A DNA stretch of 64,000 nucleotides from Pseudomonas berkeleyensis (GCF_014109765.1 NZ_CP059139.1:2856001-2920000), one strand, 5' to 3'; shown: positions 1 through 10,609, numbered from the stretch's first letter. Notes: a model not told the origin generated them from the sequence alone. Numbers and translations are program-made.

Positions 1-104
1 ACTATGGCGACATCCCACCTCCACGCGGCGCCATTTGCCTCTATCAGGGGCACGACGATGAACTAGGCTTGCTGAGCAAGTACGTCAAGGTGGAACGGAC
101 ATGA
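1..104 (+). CDS. 3' end of an unidentified gene (partial)
   Basis: The third forward frame is open from the window edge to a TGA at 102-104 and encodes about 33 residues (ending KYVKVERT). The stop overlaps the ATG of the next gene as ATGA, so the two genes are probably translationally coupled. The visible tail is too short for identification. A phosphoribosyltransferase-type partner of the hydrolase is possible, but this is only a guess from the coupling. Confidence 0.5.
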   Translation, partial: YGDIPPPRGAICLYQGHDDELGLLSKYVKVERT

Positions 105-871
105 GTGCACAGAGCGAGACGCTGGAAATCCTGGTCGATGACGAAGCTATCGCTGCTACCCTCCTCTCGCCGCCGGCCAAGGTGCCTGGCGTACTCTTCG
201 TCCATGGCTGGGGTGGCAGCCAGCAGCGTGATCTGGCACGTGCCCGAGGCATTGCGGGGCTTGGCTGCGTATGCCTGACCTTCGACCTGCGTGGCCACGA
301 GAAGACCATCGCCGCGAAGGAGAGCGTGACCCGCGCGCACAACCTGGCCGATATCATCGCCGCCTACGACCGTCTGACCGAACACCCAGCCGTCGACACC
401 GACTGCATCGCGGTGATCGGCAGCAGCTACGGCGGGTATCTGTCCACCCTGCTGAGCACGCAGCGCGCGGTGAAATGGCTGGCCCTGCGGGTACCTGCGC
501 TGTACTGGGACGAGCAATGGCACACACCCAAAGGCCAGTTGGACACCACGCGCCTGCAGGAATACCGGCGGCGCCTATTGCGCGCCGAGGACAATCAGGC
601 GCTGCGTGCCTGCTCGGCGTTTCGTGGCGACGTGCTGCTGGTAGAGTCCGAGCACGATGACTTCGTGCCGCACGCCACGCTGATGAGCTACCGCGCCGCC
701 TTCGACAAGGCCCACTCGCTGACGCACCGCATCCTCGACGGCGCCGATCACGCCCTCAGCGAAGACCGCGACCAGCAGGCCTATACCCAGATTCTCGGCA
801 ACTGGATCAGTGAGATGGTCATCGGCGCGCGGGTCGGCAACTACCCGCATCAGTTGGTGCGGTATTCCTGA
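101..871 (+). CDS. Alpha/beta hydrolase, dienelactone-hydrolase-like
   Basis: This 256-residue protein has the alpha/beta-hydrolase layout: an oxyanion-type FVHGWGG at residues 33-39, the nucleophile elbow GSSYGG with Ser109, an acidic residue in ESEHDD (about 186-187), and His217 in GADHALS. No signal peptide is visible, so it is probably a cytoplasmic esterase, peptidase or thioesterase of unknown substrate. It overlaps the upstream gene by ATGA and reads toward the convergent glgB. The family covers many substrates, so no specific reaction is assigned. Confidence 0.8.
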   Translation: MSAQSETLEILVDDEAIAATLLSPPAKVPGVLFVHGWGGSQQRDLARARGIAGLGCVCLTFDLRGHEKTIAAKESVTRAHNLADIIAAYDRLTEHPAVDTDCIAVIGSSYGGYLSTLLSTQRAVKWLALRVPALYWDEQWHTPKGQLDTTRLQEYRRRLLRAEDNQALRACSAFRGDVLLVESEHDDFVPHATLMSYRAAFDKAHSLTHRILDGADHALSEDRDQQAYTQILGNWISEMVIGARVGNYPHQLVRYS

Positions 872-1019
872 CACCCACGGGCATGGGCGGATCGCTGCGC
901 ATGGCGCACCCTACAAACTCCCGCACGCGCGCCTCCAACGTAGGGTGCGCCGCGCGCACCGGCTTTTGGCTTTTGCACTCTAACCGCGGTGCGCACGACC
1001 TAGGCGCCCCCGCGACACC
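872..1019. repeat. Intergenic GGTGCGC/GCGCACC repeat cluster
   Basis: The gap between the convergent hydrolase and glgB is filled with palindromic repeat units. GGCGCACCCTAC (903-914) is the inverted copy of GTAGGGTGCGCC (940-951), GCGCGCACC follows directly, GGTGCGCACGACC begins near 988, and ACACCCTACGGG lies at the glgB end. Related units occur near 13.53 kb and 40.63 kb. The arrangement looks like a REP/BIME-type element and could form a long hairpin that helps end both transcripts. Confidence 0.65.
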
Positions 1020-3173
1020 CTACGGGCGGAGCAGCAGTGTGGCCAGCGGTGGCAATTGCAGATTCAGCGAATCGGCCTGGCCATGAGCCGCTACAGCGTC
1101 GCTATGCAGCTCGCCCTGAGTACCCGCCCCCGAACCACTCCAGCGGCTCTCGTCGGTATTGAGCAGCACCCGCCAGCTTCCAGCCTTTGGCACGCCAATG
1201 CGGTAGCCATCGATCACCTGTGGCGTGAAATTGTGCACCACCAGCAGCGATTCGCCGTCCCGACCGTGCCGCAGCCAGGCGAATACGCTGTTGCGGGCGT
1301 CATCGCCGATCAGCCATTGGAAACCTTCGGCTCGATCGTCCAGCTGATGCAGCGCCGGCTCGCCGCGATACAACCGGTTCAGCTCACGCACCAGTGCCTG
1401 GCTCGCCGCATGTTCGGGGTACTGCAGCAGGTACCAGTCCAGTTGCTGGTCGTGATTCCATTCGCACCACTGGCCGAATTCGCAACCCATGAACAGCAGC
1501 TTCTTGCCCGGATGCGTCCACATCAGCGCCAGAAACAGGCGCAGGTTGGCGAACTGCTGCCAGCGATCGCCCGGCATGCGCCCGAGCAGCGAACGTTTGC
1601 CATGCACCACTTCGTCGTGGGAGATCGGCAGGATGAACCGCTCGGAAAACGCGTAGTGCAAACCGAAGGTGATCTGGTGATGGTGGTGCCGGCGAAACAT
1701 CGGGTCTTGCTGGATGTAGCTCAGGCTGTCGTTCATCCAGCCCATGTTCCACTTGTGGGTGAAGCCCAGGCCGCCCTCCTGCACCGGCCGGCTGACGCCG
1801 GGCCAGGCGGTGGATTCCTCGGCGATCATCAGTGCGCCCGGCACCTCGGTGCGCACCACCTCGTTGAGGTGCTGGAGAAACTCGATGGCCTCCAGGTTCT
1901 CGCGCCCGCCGTGACGGTTGGGAATCCACTGCCCCGCTTCGCGCGAATAGTCGCGATACAGCATCGAGGCCACCGCATCCACGCGCAGACCATCGACGTG
2001 GTACTCACGCAGCCAGTACAGCGCGCTGGCGAGCATGAAACCGTGCACCTCGGTGCGCCCCAGGTTGTAGATGCAGGTGTTCCAGTCCGGATGGAAGCCC
2101 TCGAACGGGTGCGCGTACTCATACAGCGCGGTGCCGTCGAACTCGGCCAGGCCATGGGCATCGTTGGGGAAATGCCCCGGCACCCAGTCGAGGATCACGC
2201 CGATACCGGCGCGGTGGCAGCGGTCGACGAACGCTGCGAAGCGTTCGGGGCTGCCAAAACGTGCGGTCGGCGCGAACATCGACAGCGGCTGATAGCCCCA
2301 CGAACCGCCAAACGGGTGCTCCATGATCGGCATCAGTTCGATATGGGTGAAGCCCAGATCCTGCACGTAGGGAATCAGCCGGTCGGCCAATTCATCCCAG
2401 CTTGGTGGGCGGCCTTGCGTCCACTGCCAGGAGCCGGCATGCAGCTCGTAGATTGCAAGCGGCGCCTGCGGGCCATGGCGCTTGTCGCGCGCGCTCATCC
2501 ACTGCTCGTCCTGCCAGGCGAAAGGCTCGGCCTGCGGCACGCGCGATGCGGTGGCTGGCGGCATTTCGGTGGCCTGGGCCAACGGATCGGCACGTAAAGG
2601 CAGCACGCCGCCCTGGCCGAGGATTTCGTATTTGTAGCACTCGCCCGCCTCCAGGCGCGGAATGAACAACTCCCATATACCCGCCGGGTAGCGCAGGCGC
2701 ATGGGGTGACGGCGACCATCCCAACTGTTGAAGTCGCCGACCACGGAAACCCGCTTGGCGTTGGGCGCCCAGACGGCAAAACGCACGCCCGGCACGCCTT
2801 CGTGCTCGACAGGCCGCGAGCCGAGGCAGCGCCACAGCTCGCGGTGATTGCCTTCGGCGAACAGGTAAAGATCGGTTTCACCCAGCAGCGGGCCGAATGA
2901 ATACGGGTCTTCGCATTCCTGCACACCGCCGGGCCAGTGAATACGCAGCCGATAACGCTGCGGTTGCGCCAAGCGCAGTTCGAACAGACCGTCCGGGTCG
3001 CTGAGCTGCATGGCACCGAGTGATTCGCCGTCGGCCGTCAGCAGGTCAACCGCATCGGCGCCGGGCAACCAGACGCGGATCAGAACTCCATCGCCGTGCG
3101 CATGAGGGCCGAGAAAACCGAACGGATCGCCTTCCTCGGCCTGGCGCAGGCGTTCCACCGTGTTGTGATTCAA
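1020..3173 (-). CDS. glgB: 1,4-alpha-glucan branching enzyme
   Basis: GlgB moves alpha-1,4 segments to alpha-1,6 positions to branch the glucan made by GlgE. The 717-residue protein has an N-terminal CBM48 region (about 20-210), a GH13 barrel with Asp399 (GLRVDA), Glu452 (MIAEES) and Asp520 (ISHDE) as the catalytic triad, and a C-terminal all-beta domain. The start is TTG: its TTGA overlaps the treS stop, and GGGAG lies 8 bases upstream. It is the last gene of the glgE-treS-glgB operon. Length and motifs fit the bacterial family fully. Confidence 0.96.
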   Translation of the reverse strand: MNHNTVERLRQAEEGDPFGFLGPHAHGDGVLIRVWLPGADAVDLLTADGESLGAMQLSDPDGLFELRLAQPQRYRLRIHWPGGVQECEDPYSFGPLLGETDLYLFAEGNHRELWRCLGSRPVEHEGVPGVRFAVWAPNAKRVSVVGDFNSWDGRRHPMRLRYPAGIWELFIPRLEAGECYKYEILGQGGVLPLRADPLAQATEMPPATASRVPQAEPFAWQDEQWMSARDKRHGPQAPLAIYELHAGSWQWTQGRPPSWDELADRLIPYVQDLGFTHIELMPIMEHPFGGSWGYQPLSMFAPTARFGSPERFAAFVDRCHRAGIGVILDWVPGHFPNDAHGLAEFDGTALYEYAHPFEGFHPDWNTCIYNLGRTEVHGFMLASALYWLREYHVDGLRVDAVASMLYRDYSREAGQWIPNRHGGRENLEAIEFLQHLNEVVRTEVPGALMIAEESTAWPGVSRPVQEGGLGFTHKWNMGWMNDSLSYIQQDPMFRRHHHHQITFGLHYAFSERFILPISHDEVVHGKRSLLGRMPGDRWQQFANLRLFLALMWTHPGKKLLFMGCEFGQWCEWNHDQQLDWYLLQYPEHAASQALVRELNRLYRGEPALHQLDDRAEGFQWLIGDDARNSVFAWLRHGRDGESLLVVHNFTPQVIDGYRIGVPKAGSWRVLLNTDESRWSGSGAGTQGELHSDAVAAHGQADSLNLQLPPLATLLLRP

Positions 3174-6100
3174 GTTCGCACTCCCAGCAGTTGGCGAGCC
3201 AGATCCGCCAGGCCCTGGAGCGGAACATCGATCCAGTCGGGGCGGTGGCCGCTTTCGTAAACGATTTCATAGGCCGCCTTTTCCAGGCAGAACAGAGTGA
3301 GCGCAGCATCCTCGCCGTCCCGCTCATGCCACTCGTGCGGCAAGCCATTAGCAGCCAGGCGATAGGCCTCCAGGAAGGCATTGCGAGCCGTGCTGCGGTA
3401 ACGCGCTACCACAGTGCGCACCACCTGCTGGGCATCCACGGCGCCGTCTACCCCGCCTGCATTGCGCTGCGCCACGGCAGCGGCGTAGTCGAAGGAGCGC
3501 AGCATGCCGGCCACATCCTTGAACGGGCTGTGGCGTTGGCGGCGCTCCTCCAGCGAGCGATTGGGCTCGCCCTCGAAGTCGATGATGTAGGCGTCGCCCT
3601 GAACCACCAGCACCTGGCCCAGATGCAGATCGCCATGCACACGAATGCGCAGGCCGCCGGCAACTTGGCGTGCCAATCTGGTGGTCGCCTCGAGCAGCGC
3701 CTGTTGCTTGCCGAGCAACCAATCCGCCTGCTGCGCATCGGCTGTAGCCAGGCCGTCGCGATTGCGAGCTAGAGCCTGCAACGCCTGTTGCAACTGGCCG
3801 GTGATCGATTCGGCCCAGTGCGCGCTGTCCTGTTCGTCGCTGAGCCGATAGCCGAAATCCGGGTTCTCCACTGGGCGTGCCATCACCGCGTGCATCTCAC
3901 CTACCCGCTTGCCGAGCGTGGCGGAAAACGCCGCCAGCTCATCCAACGCGTCCAGCTCTGGGTCGGCGGTACCGCCAGCGAGCCCGTCGCGGATGGCACG
4001 GTCGAGGGTGTTCAGCGTCCACTGCCAGGCATCGCCCTGGTTGTCGAGGTAGCGCTGCACCACCATCAGCGTGTGCGGCTGGCCGTCATCGTCGACCCGT
4101 ACCACTTCGCCGAGAAACGGCGCGACGTTGGCATAGCCGTGGTCGGTGAGGAAACGGCCCATCTCCACTTCCGGGTGAATGCCGGGGAAGCCACGGCGCA
4201 GCAGCTTGACCAGCAGCTGTTCACCGAGCAGTGCCGAGCTGTTGGATTGCTCGGCCGACAGCAGCTTGAAGGCGCTTTCATCAAGCGCTTCGAGTGCCAG
4301 CAGGCCAGGTTCGGCACGGAACTGGATCTCGCCAGCGGCGCTGCGCAGCATGCTTTGCTCACGTAGCAGACTGAGGATGTGCTGGTTGAATTGCGGCAGG
4401 CTGAAGGCGTCGGTCAGCAACTCGACACGTCGGCCACGGCGTAGCCTCGCCAACGCCAGTTGTTGCGGCAGGTCGTTACCGACAGCGCGTTCCGGCACCG
4501 CCGCCAGCGGCAGGCGGTAGTGCTCGACGCCCGCCTCGCCCTGTACTTCCACCTCCGCCAGCAAGGGCGCATCCGCTCCTTCGGCCAGTGGAACGACGTA
4601 GAGCAGGCGCACGCCGTCGCTCGGTCGTTCCTGGCCGGCGAACCAGCGACGCTTGGCCAGATACAACGGCAGCGACTCACGCTCCAGGGTTTGCCGGGGC
4701 CGGTCATTCATCACTTCGCTGAGGGCACGACCAAGCACCAGGGTCTGCAGCTCCGGCATACGTTCGACAGGCTTCAGGTGCCAGCTGGGCATCTGTGAGG
4801 CATCGGCCAGGTAGAACCAGTAGAAGCCATATGGCGGCAGCGTCAGCAGGTAGGTGAGCTGGCCAATGGGCGGAAACGAGGCGCCACCGATCATCTCCAC
4901 CGGCACCCGGTCGCGGTAGTCAGCCAGTTCCAGTTCCACCGCCTGGGCGGCACTCGACAGGTTGGCCACGCAGAGTATCTGCTGCTCAGTGCCATCCTCG
5001 GCCCGATGCAGGCGCAGGTAAGCCAGGATGCGCCGGTTGCTCGGCGCCAGCATCACCAGCGAGCCACGGCCAAAGGCCTTGTGCTGATTGCGGATGGCGA
5101 GCATGCGCCGCGTCCAGTTGAGCAGCGAGTGCGGGTCGCGGGCCTGGGCCTCGACATTGATGGTCTGGTAGCCGTACAGCGAATCCATGATCGGTGGCAG
5201 CACCAGGCTGGCCGGATCGGCACGGGAGAAGCCGCCGTTGCGATCCACCGACCACTGCATTGGCGTGCGCACACCGTCGCGGTCACCCAGGTAGATGTTG
5301 TCGCCCATGCCGATCTCGTCACCGTAGTACAGCGTCGGTGTGCCCGGCATCGACAGCAGCAGGCTGTTGAGCAGTTCGATACGCCGTCGATCACGTGAGA
5401 CCAGCGGCGCCAGACGACGACGGATACCCAGGTTGATGCGCGCACGGCTGTCTGCGGCGTAGTAGTTCCACAGGTAGTCGCGCTCGTCGTCTGTGACCAT
5501 TTCCAGGGTCAGTTCATCGTGGTTGCGCAGGAAGATAGCCCATTGGCAGTTGGGCGGGATTTCCGGCGTCTGGCGCAGGATGTCGGTGATCGGGAAACGG
5601 TCTTCCTGGGCGATGGCCATGTACATGCGCGGCATCAGCGGGAAATGGAAGGCCATATGGCACTCATCGTCCTCGCCGAAGTAAGGCCGTGTGTCCTCGG
5701 GCCACTGGTTGGCTTCGGCCAGGAGCAGGCGATCCGGGTAGCGGGCGTCCACTTCGGCGCGGATGCGCTTGAGCACCGCGTGAGTCTCCGGCAGGTTCTC
5801 GCTGCTGGTGCCGTCGCGTTCGATCAGGTACGGAATGGCGTCCAGGCGCAGGCCGTCGACACCCATGTCCAGCCAGAAGCGCATCACCCCGAGTACCGCG
5901 TCGAGCACCTTGGGGTTGTCGAAATTGAGATCTGGCTGATGCGAGTAGAAGCGGTGCCAGAAGTACTGGCCGGCCACGGCGTCCCAACTCCAGTTGGACT
6001 TCTCGCTGTCGATGAAAATGATCCGCGTGCCGTCGTACTTCTCGTCGGTATCCGACCACACGTAGTAGTTGCGCGCCTTGGAGTTCTTCTTCGCCTTGCG

Positions 6101-6475
6101 CGCGCGCTGGAACCAGGGATGCTGATCCGAGGTGTGGTTGATCACCAGCTCGGTGATCACGCGCAGGCCACGCTTGTGCGCCTCGGCGATGAAGCGCCGG
6201 GCATCGGCCAGGCTGCCGTAGTCAGGGTGTACGCCGCGGTACATGGCGATGTCGTAGCCGTCGTCACGGCGTGGCGAGGGGTAGAACGGCAGCAGCCACA
6301 GGGTGTTCACGCCGAGGTCGGCGATGTAGTCGAGCTTGTCGATCAGCCCCTGGAAGTCGCCGATGCCGTCGTTGTTGGCATCGAAGAATGACTTCACGTG
6401 AACCTGGTAGATCACCGCATCCTTGTACCACTGCGGGTCGTTGAGAAAGCTCTTGGCAGCGCTGCGCTTGGCCAT
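3170..6475 (-). CDS. treS: Trehalose synthase fused to maltokinase
   Basis: This 1101-residue bifunctional protein interconverts trehalose and maltose and then phosphorylates maltose to maltose-1-phosphate, the GlgE substrate. Residues 1 to about 560 form the GH13 TreS part, with Asp212 (LRLDA), Glu254 (LLAEA) and Asp320 (RNHDE). Residues about 590-1101 form the maltokinase part, with HGDLHLGQ (947-954) and DFEGE (966-970) as ATP/metal-site motifs. In actinobacteria these are usually two proteins (TreS and Mak/Pep2); the fused form is common in proteobacteria. It is the middle gene of the operon. Confidence 0.96.
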   Translation of the reverse strand: MAKRSAAKSFLNDPQWYKDAVIYQVHVKSFFDANNDGIGDFQGLIDKLDYIADLGVNTLWLLPFYPSPRRDDGYDIAMYRGVHPDYGSLADARRFIAEAHKRGLRVITELVINHTSDQHPWFQRARKAKKNSKARNYYVWSDTDEKYDGTRIIFIDSEKSNWSWDAVAGQYFWHRFYSHQPDLNFDNPKVLDAVLGVMRFWLDMGVDGLRLDAIPYLIERDGTSSENLPETHAVLKRIRAEVDARYPDRLLLAEANQWPEDTRPYFGEDDECHMAFHFPLMPRMYMAIAQEDRFPITDILRQTPEIPPNCQWAIFLRNHDELTLEMVTDDERDYLWNYYAADSRARINLGIRRRLAPLVSRDRRRIELLNSLLLSMPGTPTLYYGDEIGMGDNIYLGDRDGVRTPMQWSVDRNGGFSRADPASLVLPPIMDSLYGYQTINVEAQARDPHSLLNWTRRMLAIRNQHKAFGRGSLVMLAPSNRRILAYLRLHRAEDGTEQQILCVANLSSAAQAVELELADYRDRVPVEMIGGASFPPIGQLTYLLTLPPYGFYWFYLADASQMPSWHLKPVERMPELQTLVLGRALSEVMNDRPRQTLERESLPLYLAKRRWFAGQERPSDGVRLLYVVPLAEGADAPLLAEVEVQGEAGVEHYRLPLAAVPERAVGNDLPQQLALARLRRGRRVELLTDAFSLPQFNQHILSLLREQSMLRSAAGEIQFRAEPGLLALEALDESAFKLLSAEQSNSSALLGEQLLVKLLRRGFPGIHPEVEMGRFLTDHGYANVAPFLGEVVRVDDDGQPHTLMVVQRYLDNQGDAWQWTLNTLDRAIRDGLAGGTADPELDALDELAAFSATLGKRVGEMHAVMARPVENPDFGYRLSDEQDSAHWAESITGQLQQALQALARNRDGLATADAQQADWLLGKQQALLEATTRLARQVAGGLRIRVHGDLHLGQVLVVQGDAYIIDFEGEPNRSLEERRQRHSPFKDVAGMLRSFDYAAAVAQRNAGGVDGAVDAQQVVRTVVARYRSTARNAFLEAYRLAANGLPHEWHERDGEDAALTLFCLEKAAYEIVYESGHRPDWIDVPLQGLADLARQLLGVRT

Positions 6476-6491
6476 GGTGATACTCCGTTGT

Positions 6492-8474
6492 TCAGCGAAC
6501 GGTCTGGATACGCCAGATGCCGAACGGCAGGTGCCAGGGCTCGATGCGCATCCACTGCACCTTGCCGTGCCATGTCCATCGATGGCCGTTCATCAGGTCT
6601 TCGCCTTGCAGGTCAGCGTCGTCAGGCAGGCCCAGCTCCCAGAGCGGCAGCTCGAAATAGGCCTCCTGGGGGCGCTCGGGATCGAGGCTGATGGCGATCA
6701 GGATGAAGTTGCTCAGGTCATCGGTGCGCTTGCCGAAGTAGAAGATGTTCTCGTTCCAGGCGCTGTAGGCCTGGAAGCCCAGATGCGTCTGCAGCGCCGG
6801 GTTCTCACGGCGGATCTGGTTGAGTCGGGCGATCTCCCCATTGATGTTGCCGGGCGCCTGATAGTCGCGTGGGCGCAGCTGGTACTTCTCCGAGTCGAAG
6901 TACTCTTCCTTGCCCGGCACCGGCTCTGCTTCGCACAGTTCAAAACCCGAATACATGCCCCACAGGCCGGAGCCCATGGTCGCCAGCGCGGCGCGGATGA
7001 GAAACCCAGGGCGCCCACTGCGCTGCAGGTAGTAGGGGTTGATGTCCGGCGTGTTGACGAAGAAATTCGGCCGGTAGCAATGGCGCCACGGCGGCTGGTT
7101 CAGCTCGGTGAAATACGCCTGCAGCTCGGCTTTGGTGTTGCGCCAGGTGAAGTAGGTGTAGCTCTGGCTGAAACCGAGCTTGCCCAGGCGCGCCATCATC
7201 GCTGGGCGGGTAAAGGCCTCGGAGAGGAAGATTACCTCGGGGTGGCGCTCGCGCACATCGGCGATCAGCCATTCCCAGAACGGCATTGGTTTGGTGTGCG
7301 GGTTGTCCACGCGAAACAGCGTCACGCCCTGCTCCACCCAACCCAGCACCACATCACGCAATGCCAGCCACAGATCGGGAAGCGCCGCTTCGGCATAGAA
7401 CTCGACGTTGACGATGTCCTCGTACTTTTTCGGCGGATTCTCGGCATGGCGAATGCTGCCGTCCGGTCGCCAGCTGAACCAGCCGGGGTGTTGCCTGAGC
7501 CAGGGATGATCCGGCGAGCACTGCACGGCGAAATCCAGCGCCACTTCCAGTCCGTGTTCACGGGCGACGCGCACCAGCTCGCGAAAATCATCGAGGCTGC
7601 CCAGTTGCGGGTGCACCGTATCGTGGCCGCCCTCATCGCTGCCTATGGCGTATGGGCTGCCGGGATCATCCGGGCCGGCGCTGAGGCTGTTGTTCGGCCC
7701 CTTGCGATGGGTGCTGCCAATCGGGTGAATCGGCGGGAAATACAGCACGTCGAAACCGAGCTGGACGATTTCCGGGATGCGCGCCTGCACATCGGCGAAG
7801 GTGCCGTGGCGACCGTCGCTACCGAGCGAGCGCGGGAACAGCTCGTACCAACTGGCGAACTGCGCCAGCTGCCGCTCCACATCCAGCGGGTAGTGCATGC
7901 TGCGCAGCAGGTGCGGACGGTATTCGGCGCGGCGCATCAGCTCGCCCAGCGCCGGTTCGACGAGCACCGCGACGCGTTCTTCGATCGACTGTGCCTCTTC
8001 TATCCTCGCCACCAACGCGTCCAGCTCTGGGTGGGTTTCCTGAGGCGCCTGGCTGCGGATACGCCGTACCAGTTCGGCGCCTTCCTGCACCTCCAGGCTG
8101 ACCGGCACACCAGCGCCGTATTTCTTCACCAGCTCATAGCGAAAGCTCGCGTAGATGTCCTGCCAGGCCTCGATGGCGAACTCACCGCGGCCTTCGCTCT
8201 CGATCAACAGCGAGGCCGCCCAGCGATCATTGCCAAGCATCTGCATGGGCACGCGCTGCCAGGTGGCCTGGCCGTTGCCACGCCATAGCAGGTCGGCGGC
8301 CAACTGGTCGTGGCCATCGGCGAAAATTACCGCGTTGACGGTCAACGGTTTCCCGCTCAGGCACTTGGCCGCGAAGCGCCCACCCTCGACGACCGGCTGC
8401 ACCGACTCGATGGCCAGACGCGGCTGCTGGATGGCATGGATGACTGGGTCGTCGGCATAGCGTGGGGACGGCAT
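6492..8474 (-). CDS. glgE: Alpha-1,4-glucan:maltose-1-phosphate maltosyltransferase
   Basis: GlgE extends alpha-1,4-glucans by maltosyl units taken from maltose-1-phosphate. The 660-residue protein carries the GH13_3 hallmarks FRVDNPHTKP (nucleophile Asp390) and IFLSEAFTRP (acid/base Glu419), with an N-terminal beta domain and a long helical insertion near 140-210. The start at 8474 is chosen over an in-frame upstream codon because AAAAGGAG lies about 8 bases ahead of it. It is first in the operon, 16 bases before treS. No glgA or glgC is visible here, so glucan synthesis at this locus depends on the GlgE route. Confidence 0.96.
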   Translation of the reverse strand: MPSPRYADDPVIHAIQQPRLAIESVQPVVEGGRFAAKCLSGKPLTVNAVIFADGHDQLAADLLWRGNGQATWQRVPMQMLGNDRWAASLLIESEGRGEFAIEAWQDIYASFRYELVKKYGAGVPVSLEVQEGAELVRRIRSQAPQETHPELDALVARIEEAQSIEERVAVLVEPALGELMRRAEYRPHLLRSMHYPLDVERQLAQFASWYELFPRSLGSDGRHGTFADVQARIPEIVQLGFDVLYFPPIHPIGSTHRKGPNNSLSAGPDDPGSPYAIGSDEGGHDTVHPQLGSLDDFRELVRVAREHGLEVALDFAVQCSPDHPWLRQHPGWFSWRPDGSIRHAENPPKKYEDIVNVEFYAEAALPDLWLALRDVVLGWVEQGVTLFRVDNPHTKPMPFWEWLIADVRERHPEVIFLSEAFTRPAMMARLGKLGFSQSYTYFTWRNTKAELQAYFTELNQPPWRHCYRPNFFVNTPDINPYYLQRSGRPGFLIRAALATMGSGLWGMYSGFELCEAEPVPGKEEYFDSEKYQLRPRDYQAPGNINGEIARLNQIRRENPALQTHLGFQAYSAWNENIFYFGKRTDDLSNFILIAISLDPERPQEAYFELPLWELGLPDDADLQGEDLMNGHRWTWHGKVQWMRIEPWHLPFGIWRIQTVR

Positions 8475-8598
8475 CGTTCCGGGCTCCTTTTCGCCTGGCG
8501 GACATGGGGTCGCGGGAGGTGCGGGTGTCACTGGCCTACAGAAATTCCGAGGCCAGCGCGGAAGGAAAAGTTCAGGCTGTTTTTGCCGGCCTCAGCGG

Positions 8599-9123
8599 CT
8601 AGTGCTTGTCGCGCGGCTCGGAGTCCGGCTCGTCGTCCGACTGGATGTTGGCGCTGGGGTCGACCACCATCGGCATCAGATGCAGCACCACCAGCACGAT
8701 CACCGTGGCCAGCACCGCCGTGGCCTCACGGCCGAGGCCAACCGCCACGCCGATGGCCGCCGAAGCCCAAAGACCGGCGGCAGTGGTCAGTCCCTTCACG
8801 TCGGAAATGCTCCGCCCCTTGAGAATGGTGCCGGCGCAAAGAAAACCGATACCAGCGGCGACACCCTGGATCACCCGGCTCATGGCGTCTGATTCAGCGC
8901 CATTCTGCTCAAGCGCCATGACGAAGATCGCCGCCCCCAGACACACCAGCATGTGCGTGCGCATGCCGGCGGCCTTGCCCATCACAGCGCGCTCGTAGCC
9001 AAGCAAGCCGCCGAGGAACATGGCCAGCACCAGGCGCAGCGTGGCGCGGGTCAGGTGTTCGACCTGGTGCAGATCGGAAAACTCCTGTGCCAGGGTCGTG
9101 AGGATTCGTTCGTACACTTCCAT
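8599..9123 (-). CDS. MgtC/SapB-family membrane protein
   Basis: This 174-residue protein is mostly hydrophobic, with about five predicted membrane spans. It has the MgtC/SapB pattern LGGLLGYERAVMGKAAGMRT near residues 37-57 and a glycine-rich AAGIGFLCAGTILK near 89-102. The family includes the Mg2+-starvation and intracellular-survival factor MgtC, but most members, including short ones like this, have no defined transport role. It lacks the long C-terminal soluble domain of true MgtC. No strong ribosome-binding site precedes the chosen ATG. Confidence 0.85.
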   Translation of the reverse strand: MEVYERILTTLAQEFSDLHQVEHLTRATLRLVLAMFLGGLLGYERAVMGKAAGMRTHMLVCLGAAIFVMALEQNGAESDAMSRVIQGVAAGIGFLCAGTILKGRSISDVKGLTTAAGLWASAAIGVAVGLGREATAVLATVIVLVVLHLMPMVVDPSANIQSDDEPDSEPRDKH

Positions 9124-9293
9124 CTGTGTTCACCATCGAGGAACGCTTTATGTCTAAACAGCGAAACCGCGAAGAGGTTCGCTCGATTTGCGCCGCCGAA
9201 CATCCGAAACAGGGAACCAATCACCTGCTGCGGCTTCTTTCCCGATAAGCGCCATGAGGCAATCCCGCTGCATGGCCAACCGGGAGAAAGCTC

Positions 9294-9671
9294 ATGCCCC
9301 GTGGTAGCAAGGACAAATACACCGCCAAGCAGAAGCGCAAAGCCGAGCACATCGAGGACAGCTACAAGGAACGCGGCGTACCCGAGGACGAAGCCGAAGC
9401 TCGGGCCTGGGCGACGGTGAACAAACAGTCCGGTGGTGGTGAGAAAGCCGGTGGTTCGGGGCGCACCACACCGCCCGCCGTCAAACAGGCAGCCCGCGAA
9501 TCTTCCGCCCGCCGCGCCTCGAAGACCCGCCAGGGCATTCCCCGGCCGGGACAGAAGCTGGAGGCCATGAGCCGCGACGAATTGATGGAGCTGGCGCGCA
9601 AGCGTGACCTGTCAGGGCGTTCACGGATGCGCAAGCAGGAGCTGCTGGAGGCCCTGCGCGGCAAGTCCTGA
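9294..9671 (+). CDS. Small basic Rho-N/SAP-like protein
   Basis: This 125-residue, lysine/arginine-rich protein begins MPRGSKDKYTAKQKRKAEHI, a pattern common in small stress-associated proteins of pseudomonads and rhizobia. It ends with MSRDELMELARKRDLSGRSR, a Rho-N-terminal/SAP-like helix pair likely to bind nucleic acid. The middle (about 45-85) is low-complexity and probably disordered. GGGAGAAAG lies upstream of the ATG. The function is unknown; binding of DNA or RNA is inferred from charge and motif only. Confidence 0.75.
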   Translation: MPRGSKDKYTAKQKRKAEHIEDSYKERGVPEDEAEARAWATVNKQSGGGEKAGGSGRTTPPAVKQAARESSARRASKTRQGIPRPGQKLEAMSRDELMELARKRDLSGRSRMRKQELLEALRGKS

Positions 9672-9913
9672 TAACGCGCTAACCGCAGACCGGCGATCCT
9701 CGTTCAGCGCCCTTCGATCTGGTGCGATTGAACGGGGATTCCTAGGGAGGGTCAGCCACCTGCCACCCACGTCATTTCACCCACGTCATCAGCTGCGGCG
9801 GATTGCCGCCCCGCGATAACCCACCATCAGCGCAACACGATCTGTCGCTGATGGGGAACACGGCGAAAGAACTGCCGCCCCTACTCCTCACATGGCTGGG
9901 TAGAAATGCAGTT

Positions 9914-10117
9914 CTATGACTCCTGAGTACGCTCAAGCGCCAAGCGCTCACCACAATCGCAGCCAGCATGCTGGCATTCGATCATGCCGTTGGGGTGACC
10001 CTGCTGGCAGGCCTCGCAGCAATAGGCCAGGCCGTCGCCCACGGCATCCTGCACCCAGGTCTGGGATTCGACCAGGCAATCGCAGTATGGGCAGGCGCAG
10101 GTACGTTCCTCGCTCAT
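9914..10117 (-). CDS. Bacterial metallothionein (BmtA/PmtA type)
   Basis: This 67-residue cysteine-rich protein has Cys at 7, 9, 12, 14, 33, 34, 37, 48, 53 and 55, plus His41 and His50. The blocks CACPYCDC, YCCEACQQGHPNG and CDCG are the signature of the proteobacterial metallothionein family, which binds Zn and Cd in a four-metal cluster. Its ATG overlaps the stop of the acidic protein upstream, implying coupled translation. Unlike the P. putida and P. aeruginosa proteins as I remember them, it has no FPASDPISP tail; that tail occurs on the protein encoded at 10610-10954. Confidence 0.9.
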   Translation of the reverse strand: MSEERTCACPYCDCLVESQTWVQDAVGDGLAYCCEACQQGHPNGMIECQHAGCDCGERLALERTQES

Positions 10118-10536
10118 TGATCAGTCTCCTTGCCGCTAGGTGCAACTTCATCGGCCCAGGGTTTGCCATCGAGCGGTGCGGAGCGGCCCAGCTCGGCCTC
10201 GTCCAGGCCGCTGCCGCCACCGATTTCCGTTTCCTCGACGCTACGCAGCTCCTCATCCGCTGGGCCATTGCCGCCCTGTTCGAGAGGGGAACGTGCACCA
10301 CTTTCGTCGAACAGGGTATCGGGGCTCAGGTCATCGAGGCTGACGTTGTCTTCATGGGCGCTTTCGCTCTGCGTAGCAGCGCCGGTCAGCCCAGGCTGAT
10401 CCTGTGGGTCAAGTGGGGGACGCGCGGCTTGCTGTACCGAGGGATCACCTGCCGTGAGGCTTTCCTCGTCAGCGGTGAAATCCAAGGTATCTTCTGGTAC
10501 TTCCTCTGGCTGGGGCCCGAGCGTGGTGTGCTTCAT
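10114..10536 (-). CDS. Acidic low-complexity hypothetical protein
   Basis: This 140-residue protein is rich in Asp, Glu, Pro, Gly and Ser and is probably disordered. No signal peptide, membrane span or known domain is visible. ATG at 10536 is preferred over the GTG one codon upstream, because GGAGGT sits 5 bases ahead of the ATG and only 2 bases ahead of the GTG. It is followed by the metallothionein with a 4-base overlap, so the two are almost certainly co-transcribed. The function is not recognised; a stress-related role is inferred from context only. Confidence 0.7.
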   Translation of the reverse strand: MKHTTLGPQPEEVPEDTLDFTADEESLTAGDPSVQQAARPPLDPQDQPGLTGAATQSESAHEDNVSLDDLSPDTLFDESGARSPLEQGGNGPADEELRSVEETEIGGGSGLDEAELGRSAPLDGKPWADEVAPSGKETDQ

Positions 10537-10609
10537 CACGTACCTCCATGGGTAGGGTTCTTTTCGTGGCGATGGCGCAGGGGCGCCATCGCCTGAGCGC
10601 TACGGTCGG

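Noticed and set aside
1056..2597. Open frame of 513 codons opposite glgB
   Set aside because: It is antisense to the GlgB catalytic domain, and its composition is typical of a shadow frame.
6423..8288. Open frame of 621 codons opposite glgE
   Set aside because: It is a shadow of glgE; the GlgE reading has catalytic motifs and a good ribosome-binding site.
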